In this document: positions 22,649-34,522 of the stretch, piece by piece
How the letters are laid out: each line of letters begins with the position of its first letter
Position numbering within the stretch: position 1 is the first letter of the stretch
Source: Diadema setosum
Lineage: Eukaryota > Echinodermata > Echinoidea > Diadematoida > Diadematidae
Direction of reading: 5' to 3'
Assembly (NCBI GenBank): GCA_033980235.1
Contig: CM067072.1
Location: 27,806,192 to 27,870,191, forward strand
Length of the DNA: 64,000 nucleotides
Program-made: the position numbers and the translations under genes
Notes under the pieces: generated by a model
What the model was told of the DNA's origin: nothing
The model's database searches: none
What the model saw: the letters and a program-made list of their open reading frames with translations, nothing else

Positions 22649-23694
22649 TAGCAGAGCTCAATGAAGCTGATTTGTTGTGGTTGATTTTATTTGCGGAGTT
22701 GTGTGGTTAGCCTGTAACAGTATGGTGCAACTTAGAATAAAACCAGATGCACAAGAGTTGCTTTACGATGTACATACTGAATATATAGAATAAATATGCA
22801 TAGATGTATGATACGGTGATAATGCCGATATGCTCGTTTAATCGTGATCCTGTACATTTTAGTAGAATATCTAACGGCAACATCGTACACAAAAGTTGTT
22901 ATTAAAGAAGAAAATGATAAATTAAAATCCAAGCTGTCAGCAAGAAATTATTAGTAAATAAAATTATGTGTTCGTTTGGCTGTTTGAAGACTAGCAAGAC
23001 TAGCAAGGTGCCCTTCGACGTATACAAAATATTGTTTTCTTCAGGGATACTTGTAAGATTTCTTTTTCTTTTTCAATCTTTCATTTCCAGAAAGACACTT
23101 TCTTAATTTCTCTTTTGGACACATGTAATAAATTTACTTATCTACCTCATACGTAAGGAGCAGGGTTAAACACAAAAAACGTTCATTGACGTTGTACGTG
23201 TATTTCTTTCCTGGATTAAATCTTCTTACCAAACCTTCATGGGCAAACAAAACCGGTCGCAGTATTTTTACGAAACTTACTGTAAATAGCCTCCTTCATA
23301 AAGAACATCTATGGAAATGGTGCAACCGTGCAAATAAGTGATGAATAAAAATAAATAAATAAAGAGAAGGACCCATCAGCCCTTTGATAGTCACGGTGGA
23401 TTGGATGTCCTTTCAAGGTTTATGTACCCATGAAATGAATCTGGCGTCCAGGGAAATGCTCTTACAGACTATTGGAAAGGTTTGACTACCATGAATGGTT
23501 TTCCCTTATCCGTTTCCAGCCATCATTAATTTGTGAATAATCCCATCTTTATTTGAATATTCTTGGGAGAACTTTGATAGGATGCTTCGATCATCAAATG
23601 CGTTCAGGAGAGCACCCTTTTATTGTTGATTAAAATACTTTACCCACTTAACCTCAACTTTCTACGGCACCCCCCCCCCCCCCCTTGAGAAAAA

Positions 23695-23703
23695 CAACAA
23701 CAA

Positions 23704-23745
<42 letters not shown>

Positions 23746-23746
23746 A
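23695..23746. repeat. (CAA)n microsatellite
   Basis: CAA trinucleotides after a run of C. B and C carry A- or AC-rich simple repeats at matching places. Confidence 0.9.
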
Positions 23747-24744
23747 AGCATACATAAAAATTCAAAGAAGCAATGGACAAAAAAGAGAAACAACTATGGC
23801 AGAGTATCTGTGAACCCGGTGCTTTCTTCCAACAACCCTCCTTGCTGATCTTCCTGCAGCAAATACTTAATTTTCGTTTTTAAGTCACAAATTTTTCACA
23901 ATTTCATTCTTTGAGTAGGTAAGCATTCACATTTTCGTTTTTAAGTCACAAAATTTTCACAGTTTGATTCTTTGAGTAGGTAAATATTCACATTGTGAAG
24001 AGAACAAAGAAAAGGGGATGGATACCATCATAAACATCCATAAGCCATTCTGAGGTGTTGTACGTCGATCAACATCTTTGCTTATTGGCCACGAAACAGT
24101 GCACAAAGTAATTCACTGCGCCAGCCTTGTTAACGTTCCTGGATTTTAGTTGTCATGTTAAGTGATACTGTACTGCGTCAAAGTGAATTTCAGGAAAGGA
24201 GATGTGCTCAACAGCTTCTCTGTGGATCAATTAGTTGCACCATAAAGCAACCACTCTATGAAGAATTCTGGCTTTTATCTGTAGACACTGTAACTATGTT
24301 CGAGTTCCAAATATCATACGGGACCTTTCTCGTGTGTTTCAGTTGTTACAGTTATGAAAAGGAACTGTTTGATCAGGCCACCCTTAATAAAGTAAAAAGG
24401 GAAGTACTCTAGAGAAGTCTGGCCTGTACCAAGTTCTACTTATGTCTCCTAATCTCCCGACATTTTCACCAATAGGTGATAAAATCGCTAGACGTGAATA
24501 TAGTTTCCCTCCGAGAAAATGATTGAAATGGCATCATCATAACGGGCTATGTCAACTTTCCTGTTTGGCGTACACTTGAACATGATAAATAAACCAGCAA
24601 AATCAAAAGAGAAATGAAAACCAAATAAACAAGGCAGAATTAAATACAAGTACATTATTTTTATAGTGATCTTGCATTTTTTGTAAAGCTATACGGCTCA
24701 GGAACAAGTAACATGCGTGTGTGAGTATTGTTTCGTATGCTTAC

Positions 24745-24865
24745 CAAGTGCGCTGTACTTCCGTGTTGCTGATTTCTGTCTGGCTCCGAAATACATGTAG
24801 GAATTATATCACAATCTGTTGTCTGTTCAGCATATAAGAAGGTGCAAACTTGGTCTTACTGTTAA
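24745..24865 (-). other. Predicted non-coding exon 1 of TRIM copy A
   Basis: Minus-strand sequence ends ...ACGGAAGTACAGCGCACTTG followed by GTAAGC, a strong donor. The same block (CAGCAA...CGGAAGTAC...ACTTG|GTAAGC) occurs in units B and C at 38695 and 63798, always in the right orientation for the TRIM acceptor. The 5' end is not visible and the range given is a guess. Confidence 0.5.
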
Positions 24866-27400
24866 GGACCTAATAAACTTTCAAGAGTTTGTATACAGAC
24901 AGAGAGGTGCACAATGTGGCCCTAACAAAATGGCCGGCCGATCCGGGGAGCATTCTTCGTGACTTTTCAACTTTGGCACATCTATAATTCAAGAGAATCG
25001 GGGTTTTCCCCGCATCTTGCACCTATCTGAAAATCACAGCGCACAATGAGATTTGGCCTTGTTCATGGAACATTGAGCTCAGATGAGCATTATTCTCTCA
25101 AAAGAAAAAAATATAGAATAAACAAAAGCAAATGTCGGCATTTTAAAGGGCCACTTCAATGTGAATCTGAGGAAACTTAGATGAGCAATTATTTCCAAAA
25201 TAATGTGTTATATCCTTTTGTTGTATAGAAAGAGTAAAGTTTGTGTGCTGTCATGGATTTATTCTGATCTAAACCCTATTACTGTTACTTTTGCTTATAA
25301 GAATATACACGTAATTACTTAATTCCACTAAACAACGTATGGTGTGAACGGGAACATTATGAACGTTCTGTGTGACGGGTAGACCCTTACTCCATTATAT
25401 ATTTTGTCCTCTTGGTATCCAATTTGATACATTTCAATATGAAATCCTCTGAACCTCTCCACAAACTCTCCTGTGCTTTAACGTAAACTTACCTTTAACC
25501 TTTACTGTCAAGAGTACATATTTAGATATCCCTGCAGTTATTTCTGCCTAACACAATTTACACGGTACATTGTGTATATGTGCCTGGAAGAATATCATTG
25601 GCAAGTAGCAGCTGTGTTTTGAGGCTAATGCGTACGTTTGTGATCACTGGTGCGCAGTGAAAATAAATAAGAAATCAACAGGACTGCATTACAAGAAAGG
25701 GTTTGTATAGACCATGGACCTACTACACGATGGACTATGAACGGAGGTCTTTCTTTGATCCCATCATGTATCGTTACTAACTAAGTAATCGTTTCCCTCA
25801 TTTCAGTCTTGTTTCGCTGATGTGCCTTTTTCAGACGGAAATTTCTTTGAATAAATACAGATGATGAGGAGCAGCAAAACCTGAGAACATGACAAATTTT
25901 GCGTCAAAAGATGGGTATTTGCTGATTCGCACATTTTCGCACACGTGCATAAGACCTTGCCTAATGGCAAGATATACCTGTTCTCTTACTGACCATCCCT
26001 TTTTGCTCCAGAATAACTGAGGAAAAGTGAAATATTGAGATCACAAATGACAATCATTCTGCAAACATGTTAGCTCTCTTTTAAAAACTGCCTGCTTCTC
26101 CCAAGCGAAATTGTTTGAGGCATAATTTCCTAACATACACCACAACTGCACATTCACTTTACTTAATTTTTGTGAATTTTTTTCTTCTGCGCATATAGTT
26201 TTAGATTTCTCGAATCTCCGTCTTGTTCTTCTCCCAGCTTGCTGGCGGTGACGATCATGGTATCAAAGCAGTGAAGCGTGTTAAAAATATGTTTGTGGCG
26301 CTTTTGAGATGCACAGGTGTATGAATTCATTAACGATACAATGAATGTCCGTGTGCACACACCTGTACACATTAAGCTCCCCTTTCCAACTCCTTGTGTG
26401 ACCCAGGGTGTGTTCAAGGCGGACCAGGATGTACCATTTGAATTCGAGCCAGGCGGTCATGGTCATTGTCAGATGGCAGTATTGACTTCAAACTTTGTCT
26501 AATGCTCAAGGAAACATGGCGATCACAATTGTCACCATTATATACGAAATATGCATCTAAATTGAATGAATGCAGCGTTATTATGTAAATATGTTATTAA
26601 GTTAATCGGAAAATCAGTTTAAATGTACTGATTTTTGGGGTGTGTGGCATTGCTTGATGTGAAAGACTACATTTTATGACTGCGCATATGTATAAAAAAC
26701 AGTACATGTAATTACACAGAAAATATATCCAAAAAAAAAAGGACAACGTACCTTCAATTGTCTAACACAATTGAAGAGCACATAACTTGCCTCTTTCAGT
26801 AAGCAGAAGGAATAGTTAGATTACCATAAATATATTTCACTCATGTTCTTCATAAGTTCTCTATATCGTCTTCATATGTAAGTATCCATATATATGTATT
26901 ACTGAAATGTAGTGCAATTTGCCAATCAGTTGCCATAAAAACAAGTCGACGCAAGAATTTCATTTATTTGAACAAATACGCAGTGCGCTACGAATGCTAT
27001 AAGCATTGGAACCAGCACTGGCTTTCGGTACACGGTAGTGAGGTCGATAAGACGCCTGTCCGGTGACAGTATGTCAGTATGTATACCCATGGTTTTATTA
27101 TGGCTTCCACTAAACACATTGATTCGCTGTTTATTTTTACGTCGATGTAAGGCAATTTGTCAATCATTTGTTTTGAAAGTAACGTGCCATTTACAAAACC
27201 AACGCTAATATCCCATTTAAATATCTCCATAGCATATATCATTTTTTGCAAGCCAATTATTACTAATCATCATTGTTACGATTCCAATTATCCTTCCTAC
27301 TTACTGAATATCTATGTGTTAAAGAAAATAACTAAACACGGCAGTGAGTGCACCATAATAATGGATGCTATAGACCAACCGTACACCCACCTGTAGGCCT
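24866..27400. other. Upstream flank of TRIM copy A
   Basis: Shares blocks with 38800-41000 in unit B, for example CATTGAGCTCAGATG, CGTATGGTGTGAACGGG and CCTTCCTRCTTACTGAAT. No reading frame in it is supported. Probable promoter elements are listed separately. Confidence 0.5.
24927..25012 (-). promoter_or_regulatory. Putative promoter motifs of TRIM copy A
   Basis: About 180 bp above the exon-1 donor lies AAAATGGCCG, a YY1-like core shared with unit B (38901-38911). At 24999-25012 lies CGGGGTTTTCCCCG, a palindrome that includes GGGGTTTTCC, a match to the NF-kB consensus GGGRNWYYCC. Unit B has CGGGTTTTCCCC at 38999-39010, a weaker match. Motif matches alone do not prove binding. Confidence 0.3.
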
Positions 27401-28312
27401 ACACGAAGCTTGAGATCCTCCGTCTGTCCTCCGTCAACTGAACTGGCTTCCCGTCAGGTCTAGGCTCTACCACTAAATATATCTGCTCACTTTCAATAAT
27501 TAATGCATATGAGGATCTCGCTATCTGAACTCATAACCATCCGTCATCCCTCCCAGTACACCCTCCGCTCCTCAAAATGTATCACACAAAACCATCCCAC
27601 TTCCAGGATGCTGCCCGCACTTGGTCATTAAGCATTTTCATCTGCTGCTCCCAAACTGTGGAATCTACTTCCCCAAACTTTCCGCAACCAGGAGTCTCTC
27701 TAGGTCTAGGATCTAGGTAACGTACATTTGAACATGTATGGAAAATGCCCTATATGAATGTATTTTTATTGTCGTTATCGGATATGCTGTTATTGGATTT
27801 GATTGGACATATTTTGATTTTATTTCGTTTGGTTTAATTTGACTTGGTTTCTTATTTGACTTCATGAGCTTAGATTTAAGTTTGGTGTATATCATTTCGT
27901 TTTGATTTTATTTATATTACCTAAATCATCATCAAAATCCTCAAATCGCAGTTTCATGTGGTCGCAAGGAATACATTGTTATTTACAAATACAATGTGTA
28001 ACGACATGGAACCGACGCACAAAAATTGAGAACAGCTAAAGCACAACCAAGACGTCTTGATGTGCTTTCGAAACACAGATTGATTTACATATGTTTGGTT
28101 GATGGGTATTTTTGGTGCACCGATTCAGTCTTAGCACACATTTATTGCCAAACTACAACACGCTAAATTGTCAGTCCCTATTTCAGACGACCTTTTCATT
28201 TAAAAGAACACCTTATTCTTTCCTTTATTTCAAAAGGAATATAAGGAATATATTTTCAGGTAAGTGATATCATGCCTCTCTTTCTCTCTCTCTCTTCCAC
28301 ACTTCAAAGCAA

Positions 28313-28382
28313 TTGAATTGAATTGAATTGAATTGAATTGAATTGAATTGAATTGAATTGAATTGAATTGAATTGAATTGAA
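28313..28382. repeat. (GAATT)n array, 14 units
   Basis: A perfect pentamer array inserted where units A and C have only CTTCAAAG...TTTCA. It is the same pentamer that ends the LINEs of this window, so it may be a LINE insertion reduced to its tail. Confidence 0.85.
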
Positions 28383-29132
28383 CTGAAGTGAAAGTAAATT
28401 TCAAAGTTTCACACAAAACGCGGCCCAACCTGATCAAATGCAAGTTTTGAACAAAATGGCAAATGAATTGTAAATTAAACATAAACACACAGACAGACAC
28501 ATGGAAAAAAAAAACTTTCAAAATGTATTATTGCAAAATACAAACGCAGGGAAGTAGAAAGCTAGTAAACGATTGCATGCATAAAACGACAATAAACATG
28601 CAAATTATGATATGCAGAATTAAGAACGAAAGAGCAGTATAGTAGTGTAGTCTCAACAGACAAATATCATAAGTCATTTGAGAACACATGCTTATCATTA
28701 CATCCGATGAACTGCTGAACCCTCAACTAATTCAGATCCTGCACAGAGAGGGCAAAGAAGAACCCAATAGTGCTTGTATAATTATTATTATTTAACACCG
28801 TGTAAGATGGATTAGCAATTTACTATTGCTACGAAAAGGGGGAATCAATAATTTGCAACAAATCATTGAAACTCCGGTTGCACGAACGCAGACAAAGATG
28901 TAAGCACATTGTAAGTCAATTCTTTGATTTTACAATCGAAGAACCGGTACACAGAAGTTCTTATTTTGTCTACACTTATACACGCGACAATCTTATCATC
29001 GTGTATACAAGGCGCGTATAGTAATTACAGGACTGTACAGGGATGACAATTATGGATTTAAACAAAGTAAATGCAATGCAACGTGTTTTGAATGGCAATA
29101 TTGTATTGTGTGCAATATGATAGTTTGAGAAA

Positions 29133-29399
29133 TTGACCAATTTTTTTTTTTTCAAAAAAGAAAAGCACTCGGATACCGCAGACCTCCACGAAGAAGCTCA
29201 TTTCCTTCGATACACGCATGCTGAAAATCGCTCCTATTTCTCAGTGATAAAAAAAAGCCTTTCTACTGTGTCTCAGAGTCTAGTAGATCTAGTATCTCAT
29301 CGGCAGCTTGCTTTTTTATTACAAGTTTTGAAGGTTTATCATACTCAACAATCAATATCGGAGGCCAATGTAAATATTCTGAAGCAAATTTTGCATTAG
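29133..29399 (+). other. Coding-like fragment of unknown origin
   Basis: An 88-codon frame whose later part (KKSLSTVSQSLVDLVSHR, QLAFLLQVLKVYHTQQ) has helix-like, non-repetitive composition. It starts at a poly-T run and ends at TAG beside an (AAT)n array. It lies where unit B departs from unit A, so it may be part of an inserted element. I do not recognise it. Confidence 0.2.
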
Positions 29400-29448
29400 C
29401 AATTCAAGAATACAAATGGAGTTACGAATTGCTTTACAAAATGTACAA

Positions 29449-29546
29449 AATAATAATAATAATAATAATAATAACAATAATAACAATAATAATAATAATA
29501 ATAACAATAATAATAATAATAATAACAATAATAATAATAATAATAA
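29449..29546. repeat. (AAT)n microsatellite
   Basis: About 98 bp of AAT with scattered AAC units. The poly-Asn and poly-Leu frames over it are artefacts. Confidence 0.95.
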
Positions 29547-30073
29547 CTGCATTTATAAGGCACTTTATACTGGTGTTTCTAAGCGCACAAAAAGACTAAG
29601 AAACAGAATAACATTAGGACAATGCCAAACCAAAATTACCATCACAAAAGAAGAAGAAAAAAAAAAACAGTACATGTGATATACAGTACGATACAATAAT
29701 TAATAACTAACTGTGTGTATGCTCCTCCAGAAAAAAAATAACCACAATTAAAGTAAACATCAATAATATTCGATTGACTATGAGGAAAAAAAATAAAAAA
29801 AACCGGAAATCTACACAAACGATAGAGTGGAAAAAAAAAAATGAAGAGAGGAGAAATAGAAGGGAAGAGGGAAAAGTGAGAAAGAGGGACAAAATCGATT
29901 GAAAAATCTTTAGTCACAGCTTAAAAGAGGCATAATATACAAATTTATCAATTATCAAAGAAATATTAAGTGACATATAATTGCGGAAAAGAAAAATGTA
30001 ACAAATCGCAAAAGCATATATATATATAAATATATAAACATTGTAGTTGTTCCGCGTATTGGCAGTACTAGAA

Positions 30074-30270
30074 ATAGCAATAATAAAGTCACAACAGAGG
30101 AATGCAGGGAATGCATTAATAGCCAATCTTGATTTAATGAATAATCCGAATTTTCAAGTTAAATTTCAAGTTAATTTTCGCACTGTCATCAATGAAGAAG
30201 AGGAAGGTTCCTCGAAAATTCGGATTATTCATTCCTCTGCATTCCTCTGTTGTGACTTTATTATTGCTAT
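30074..30270. mobile_element. Palindromic MITE
   Basis: The ends ATAGCAATAATAAAGTCACA and its exact inverse enclose inner arms GAGGAATGCAG and AATAATCCGAATTTT. The loop includes repeated TTTCAAGTTAATTT. No coding content. Confidence 0.75.
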
Positions 30271-30274
30271 ATGA

Positions 30275-30276
<2 letters not shown>

Positions 30277-30349
<73 letters not shown>

Positions 30350-30352
30350 TGT
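30277..30352. repeat. (AT)n(GT)n compound microsatellite
   Basis: AT run followed by GT run. Confidence 0.95.
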
Positions 30353-30714
30353 GTATACGAAATGTGAAAAAAGAAGGAAGGAAATAATCAATGGAGACGA
30401 GAGCAAGACAAGCTGTAAGAGGAGAAATGGAGGAGAAGAGGGGAGAGTGAGAAATACAAGCAAATTTCAAGTTAATTCTAAAGAAGGCACAGAAGGTAAA
30501 AGGGCAAATGTAGTAACTAACAAAATGACAACATAGATAATCTAATATGTGTAACCATGAAACCACAAATGTTAGAAAGGTTAAAAAGCACTGTCTTCTT
30601 TTTCACAATTGATTGATCAATCTTCAGAGTACAGTGTATTTTCATCATTGATATCCACTGATATCTCTTTAAGTATTTCTTTCGTTGTTTATTTAAGAGG
30701 TTGCACTTAATAAA

Positions 30715-30870
30715 ATAGAAAACAGATTTTGTTTTTTGTTTTTAGATTTATTTTTTCCGTTTTATTTTCACAGTGTAGCCCTTTCAGCTAAAAACTGATT
30801 TACAGTCGGGCCCTGCATAAAAACAATAAAAAATACAGTACATACAAAATTGAATACAAAAGTAGTCAAA
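30715..30870 (-). mobile_element. Possible LINE 3' end (minus)
   Basis: T-rich opening, then CAGTGTAGCCCTTTCAGC and CGGGCCCTGCATAAAAAC. On the minus strand it reads like a LINE 3' UTR ending in an A-rich tail. No protein part. Confidence 0.3.
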
Positions 30871-31429
30871 AAAAAAAAAAGAACACACACATGACTTACA
30901 AACTCAATACAAAATCAAAGAAAAAAAATGTATGCATATGCATAAAATACTAAATTACAGATAGAATAGGCCCGGATAACACTTTCCACCATTTGCAACC
31001 CACATAATACATTGAAAGGGCCTATTATGATATCCGTCCAGCTGACACATAAGCTGCCGAAATGAATTGCCCGTGCGAGCATCCTAGGAGCTATTAGGTC
31101 TGTACACGCTCCCCCCCCCCCCCGTCTGAAGCGCCCTCCCCGTCCAAAAGTGGGCAGAAAACCCACGTGATAACCAATACTGCCCTAAACAACCTTTACT
31201 GTCATTGTACATACCGTATACAAAAAAAAAGGAGAAAATTATTGTCGATTAGAGAATACATTGCAGCCATAATCGGACATACATACCATATTCACAATAC
31301 AAAATCACTACACTGTCGGCGCACCACTTTGACTGACAAGTCATATTTCGGTTAAAAACTTTTATAAAATGGGTTCAAGAATGTAGCCAATTGGAAGCGC
31401 TGAAATGAGTCACGTGTGCTTGTATTAAT

Positions 31430-31700
31430 TTCTCACTAACATCCGGATCCACGGCCGACGTCACAATGTTTGCACTAGCAGTGCGCACTCAATCAGTTGT
31501 TACAAGTGCGTCGCGCGCTACTATACGCGCTGTCAATCCTGTAAACAACTTCTAGTTCTGGCTGCCGGCCGGCCTTTCTTGTGTGCATAACATGTGTGGC
31601 GTACGTATACTCTTATACGTACAGTACTTATACGTGCGGGATTTCCGAGTGCGACGTGTTTGGAACGAACATCTTCGGACATCTTGATCCATAAAGGTAC
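31430..31700 (+). promoter_or_regulatory. CpG-rich promoter-like block with splice donor
   Basis: Unusually CpG-rich for this window. It contains a CRE-like GACGTCAC, a Rel-like GGGATTTCC and, at its right end, ATAAAG|GTACGTG, which could be a donor. It is flanked by inverted copies of TTTTATAAAATGGGTT (31359 and about 31720), so it may be an element rather than a host promoter. No exon was found downstream. Confidence 0.25.
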
Positions 31701-31730
31701 GTGAAAAATGTTGTTAGTTTTCGACCCATT

Positions 31731-31890
31731 TTATAAAACAAATGATGCACAGGATTATTTCGTGGCGTTAGTGGAGACGCAGCTCACTCTCGGGTATTTA
31801 CAATGTAGTGCATGTTTCACAATTGTAAATACCCTCGAGTGCGCTACGCCTACACTAACGCGCTCTATCCTGTGCATCATTTGTATAATA
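31731..31890. mobile_element. 160-bp hairpin MITE
   Basis: Left AAATGATGCACAGGAT, GCGTTAGTG and GGGTATTTACAAT are answered in inverse order by ATTGTAAATACCCTCGAG, CACTAACGC and ATCCTGTGCATCATTTG. Confidence 0.75.
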
Positions 31891-32068
31891 ACAAATGACT
31901 ATTTCACCAACTATACATACAATAATATATAACATTTATCTATCATAAGACATTATTGAAAATTTCAGCAGACATATAATAATCACATTATACCTTGAAA
32001 ATATACATTACCACAGATTTATACCCAATATTGCAATGGGTACAAAATCTTCAATTGCTAGGACTTTA

Positions 32069-32888
32069 GGCCCTGTCACGCCTTTCCGGGCAAGCTACGC
32101 CGCCGCGCCGGCTTGTTGCGTGTATGGATTTTCCGGTACGCAGGGTAATTTTCTGCGGGCTGACAAGGATTTGGGTGAGTTTCCCGCCGGCGTGCGTCTC
32201 ACCTGCTGTACTTGTGCTACTTACGTTCTACTCCCTTTCTAGTTGCGGGCTAGTTGCGTGGGAGTTGCTTGCGAAGTGCTGCCGCTACGGCCCTTCTACT
32301 GGTGTTATGCGTGGACATCTGCGGACAATCTCCGCGACTCACCCGGAACAAGTTTGAGCATCCTCAAGGGCTCGTCACACCTTTCCGGGCAAGCCTAGCT
32401 TGTGACTTGCGGAGAAAAATTCTTGCTACCCGGAGGTCCTGCAGATGGCCTGCACAGTGACAGTACCTAGCACGTAGCCGCCCGTAGATGCGCACGTAAG
32501 TCTGATTTACCCGCAGCCAAGTTTTGAGCATGCTCACAACTTTTTCTGGATGACTCGCGGCGATTGCCAGCAGAGGTCTACGCAGAACACCAGCAGGAGG
32601 CCCGTAACTGCCCGGGCGCAAGTCACAGGCAGTTAGCCCGCGTGCATGTTGAGGGTCAGTTACTGCCTTTCTGCTTGTTAGTTGAGAGTCGGCTGCGGCT
32701 AGGATTATGAAATTCTCTGGGACCAAATAAATATTTCTTTAGTGGAATTCCTTCGCGCCTGACACGCAGGTCACACAGTAAGTAGAATTTAAGTAGCAAG
32801 CGTCTAGCAAGTAAGACACGTGCAAAAGTCGCCCAATTCCCACACGCAACGATCCCGCGTAGCTTGCCCGGAAAGGTGTGACAGGGCC
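32069..32888. mobile_element. GGCCCTGTCAC TIR element, copy 1
   Basis: Begins GGCCCTGTCACGCCTTTCCG and ends in the inverse of GGCCCTGTCACACCTTTCCG, each followed by GGCAAGCTACGC. The interior is GC-rich and repeats ACTTGCG, TTGCGTG and related motifs; a third copy of the end sequence lies inside near 32370. No transposase is encoded. A relative is at 49245-50339. Confidence 0.75.
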
Positions 32889-32924
32889 TAAACATAGCTG
32901 CGGGTAAAAATGATTTGCGTGAGC

Positions 32925-33025
32925 AAAATGTTCATTTTCCCTAATTTTGGAGTGACCTCAGGATTACTCGAAGATTTTTGAGTTATCCCTGAGGTCACTC
33001 CAAAATTAGTGAAAATGAACATTTT
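32925..33025. repeat. 100-bp hairpin
   Basis: Arms of about 37 nt (AAAATGTTCATTTTCCCTAA through GGAGTGACCTCAGG) with very few mismatches and a 24-nt loop. CACTC-rich sequence continues to about 33110. Confidence 0.75.
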
Positions 33026-34522
33026 CACTCAAAATTTACTCAAATTTCACTCGAAACTCACTCTTTTCTGTTATTTACTCCTTCAAGAGTAAACATTTTC
33101 ACTCTTCTTTTGTTAAGGAGTAGTAATTTACAGACTCAGTTCATAGTTCAATAAGCCAGTTCGTAGTTCACTTTGCGCATGAGCAGCAGAAGCTCATTGT
33201 GATTACAGGAGTGGTGGTTTTTAAATTCACTGAGATAAGCATTAGTGATTAGTGTAATGATTTTATACGGTAATCCTTATAAATGGTGCATACCAGCAAG
33301 TCCACCTGACAGCAACAAAGTGTTCTTTATACAGCCTAGCTTTTGGCAAAGTAATAAAAACAAAATTATTCATACAGTCAATGCAAAACAATGAAATAAA
33401 TGCTTCCTAAGCGTAAATTGACAGGCCAGTTTAATCACCTGTGTCTACGCAGGTTCATTCTTTGTTTGAACATGAATTCCATAAAGTATTACGTCGAGCA
33501 AGGTTATGTGTTATGTCGCTTTGACAACGAGTAAAATACCTAACCAAACGTGGAAATAAAACCATTTGTCCAAACGTGCACATGAGCTAATTTCCAACTG
33601 GCTCATTTGATGGACGCCTTCTAAGTAGTGTCAAGTCATCTCTGTAAAAACCATACTTCATTGTATTTAAAAGTCATCACAGCATAGTAACGATCGTGTA
33701 ATTGCCACTTTCAATAGATTTTTTTAAACTTTCGCAAGCCAGCATGCTTTAATGTAATAACCAATAACACCTACAATATCCATGATTCATTGATCTTAAT
33801 ACTATTGGCATTGTCAATCAATTGTTCATAACATGAGTTTCATGGTGCCAACGACATTTGCTACTGCGACAATTGCTCCGGTCTTATTATTTTCTCCAAG
33901 GGCTTATAGGGCTAGGGTTAGGGTTTTGAGTTAAGTTTGATGTTGGATTGGGATTAGGATTAGGGTTATACTTGTTGGTAGAATTTATGTTTGGCTTTAT
34001 GATATCGTGCAGATATATCATGGCAGCAATTTTCGCAGGAGCAAAATGCAGGGAACAGAGTTTTATATAATTATGGAAAATTACACACAATTTACACGTC
34101 AATGTCTTGGATATAAGCCCGCCCGTCAAGGCCTATGAATGCGCATCATAACAATGACTCCCCAAACCACTTTGGTACATTTGTCAGTGAATCATAGCTG
34201 TGTACTGATTTCTTCTGAAGAGTAATTTCCTATCATTTAGAGCACTGATACCGCAAATGAAATGTTGTATTAAACCCTGTTTTACTTTTGGAATGGTCAT
34301 TCATCTTTACAATATTTCGACGTAATAACTCCAAGGTCCTCATGACAAGGTCCTTATAAGTGTGCGAATATGCATCTGAGAAGGCACATTCATGTGTAGC
34401 CCATCATTTCATGTTAACTAAATTTATACACTATTATGTTCACTTAGAATATCCCACCAAAAATCTTTTTTTTTTCAATACGCTGCTGCAGAGCAATAGG
34501 ATGTCGTCTATGACAGTTCACA
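33026..34522. other. Gene-free flank below TRIM copy B
   Basis: From about 33600 the sequence pairs with 16670 in A and 54720 in C (GATGGACGCCT). A degenerate TTAGGG run lies at 33905-33970. No coding sequence was recognised. Confidence 0.5.

Larger units (their letters stand above)
20649..24744 (-). other. 5'-UTR intron of TRIM copy A
   Basis: Runs from a donor GTAAGC at 24744 to an acceptor TTATAG ending at 20649. Much of it aligns with the shorter introns of copies B and C. The extra length is mostly the insertion block 20835-22648 (LINE, AT repeat and MITE). No other coding content was recognised. Confidence 0.6.
13360..27400. repeat. Duplicated unit A (TRIM-bearing, direct repeat)
   Basis: First of three direct copies of a long unit. 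Shared landmarks are a left-edge segment with ATTTGACTTC, then ACAATGTGTAAC and a TTTGATTTAC block (13560-13700), the minus-strand TRIM exon, intron blocks such as AAGGACC(C/G)ATCAG and GCAGACTAT(G/T)GGAAAG, the exon-1 donor at 24745, and the block with CGTATGGTGTGAACGGG near 25340. The same order recurs in B and C. The edges are estimates. Confidence 0.75.

Noticed and set aside
24155..24412. 85-codon frame in the TRIM A intron
   Set aside because: The paralogous sequence in unit B is interrupted by stops and length changes; it is intron sequence.
29352..29679. Long poly-Asn and poly-Leu open frames
   Set aside because: They are translations of the (AAT)n microsatellite and have no other coding signal.
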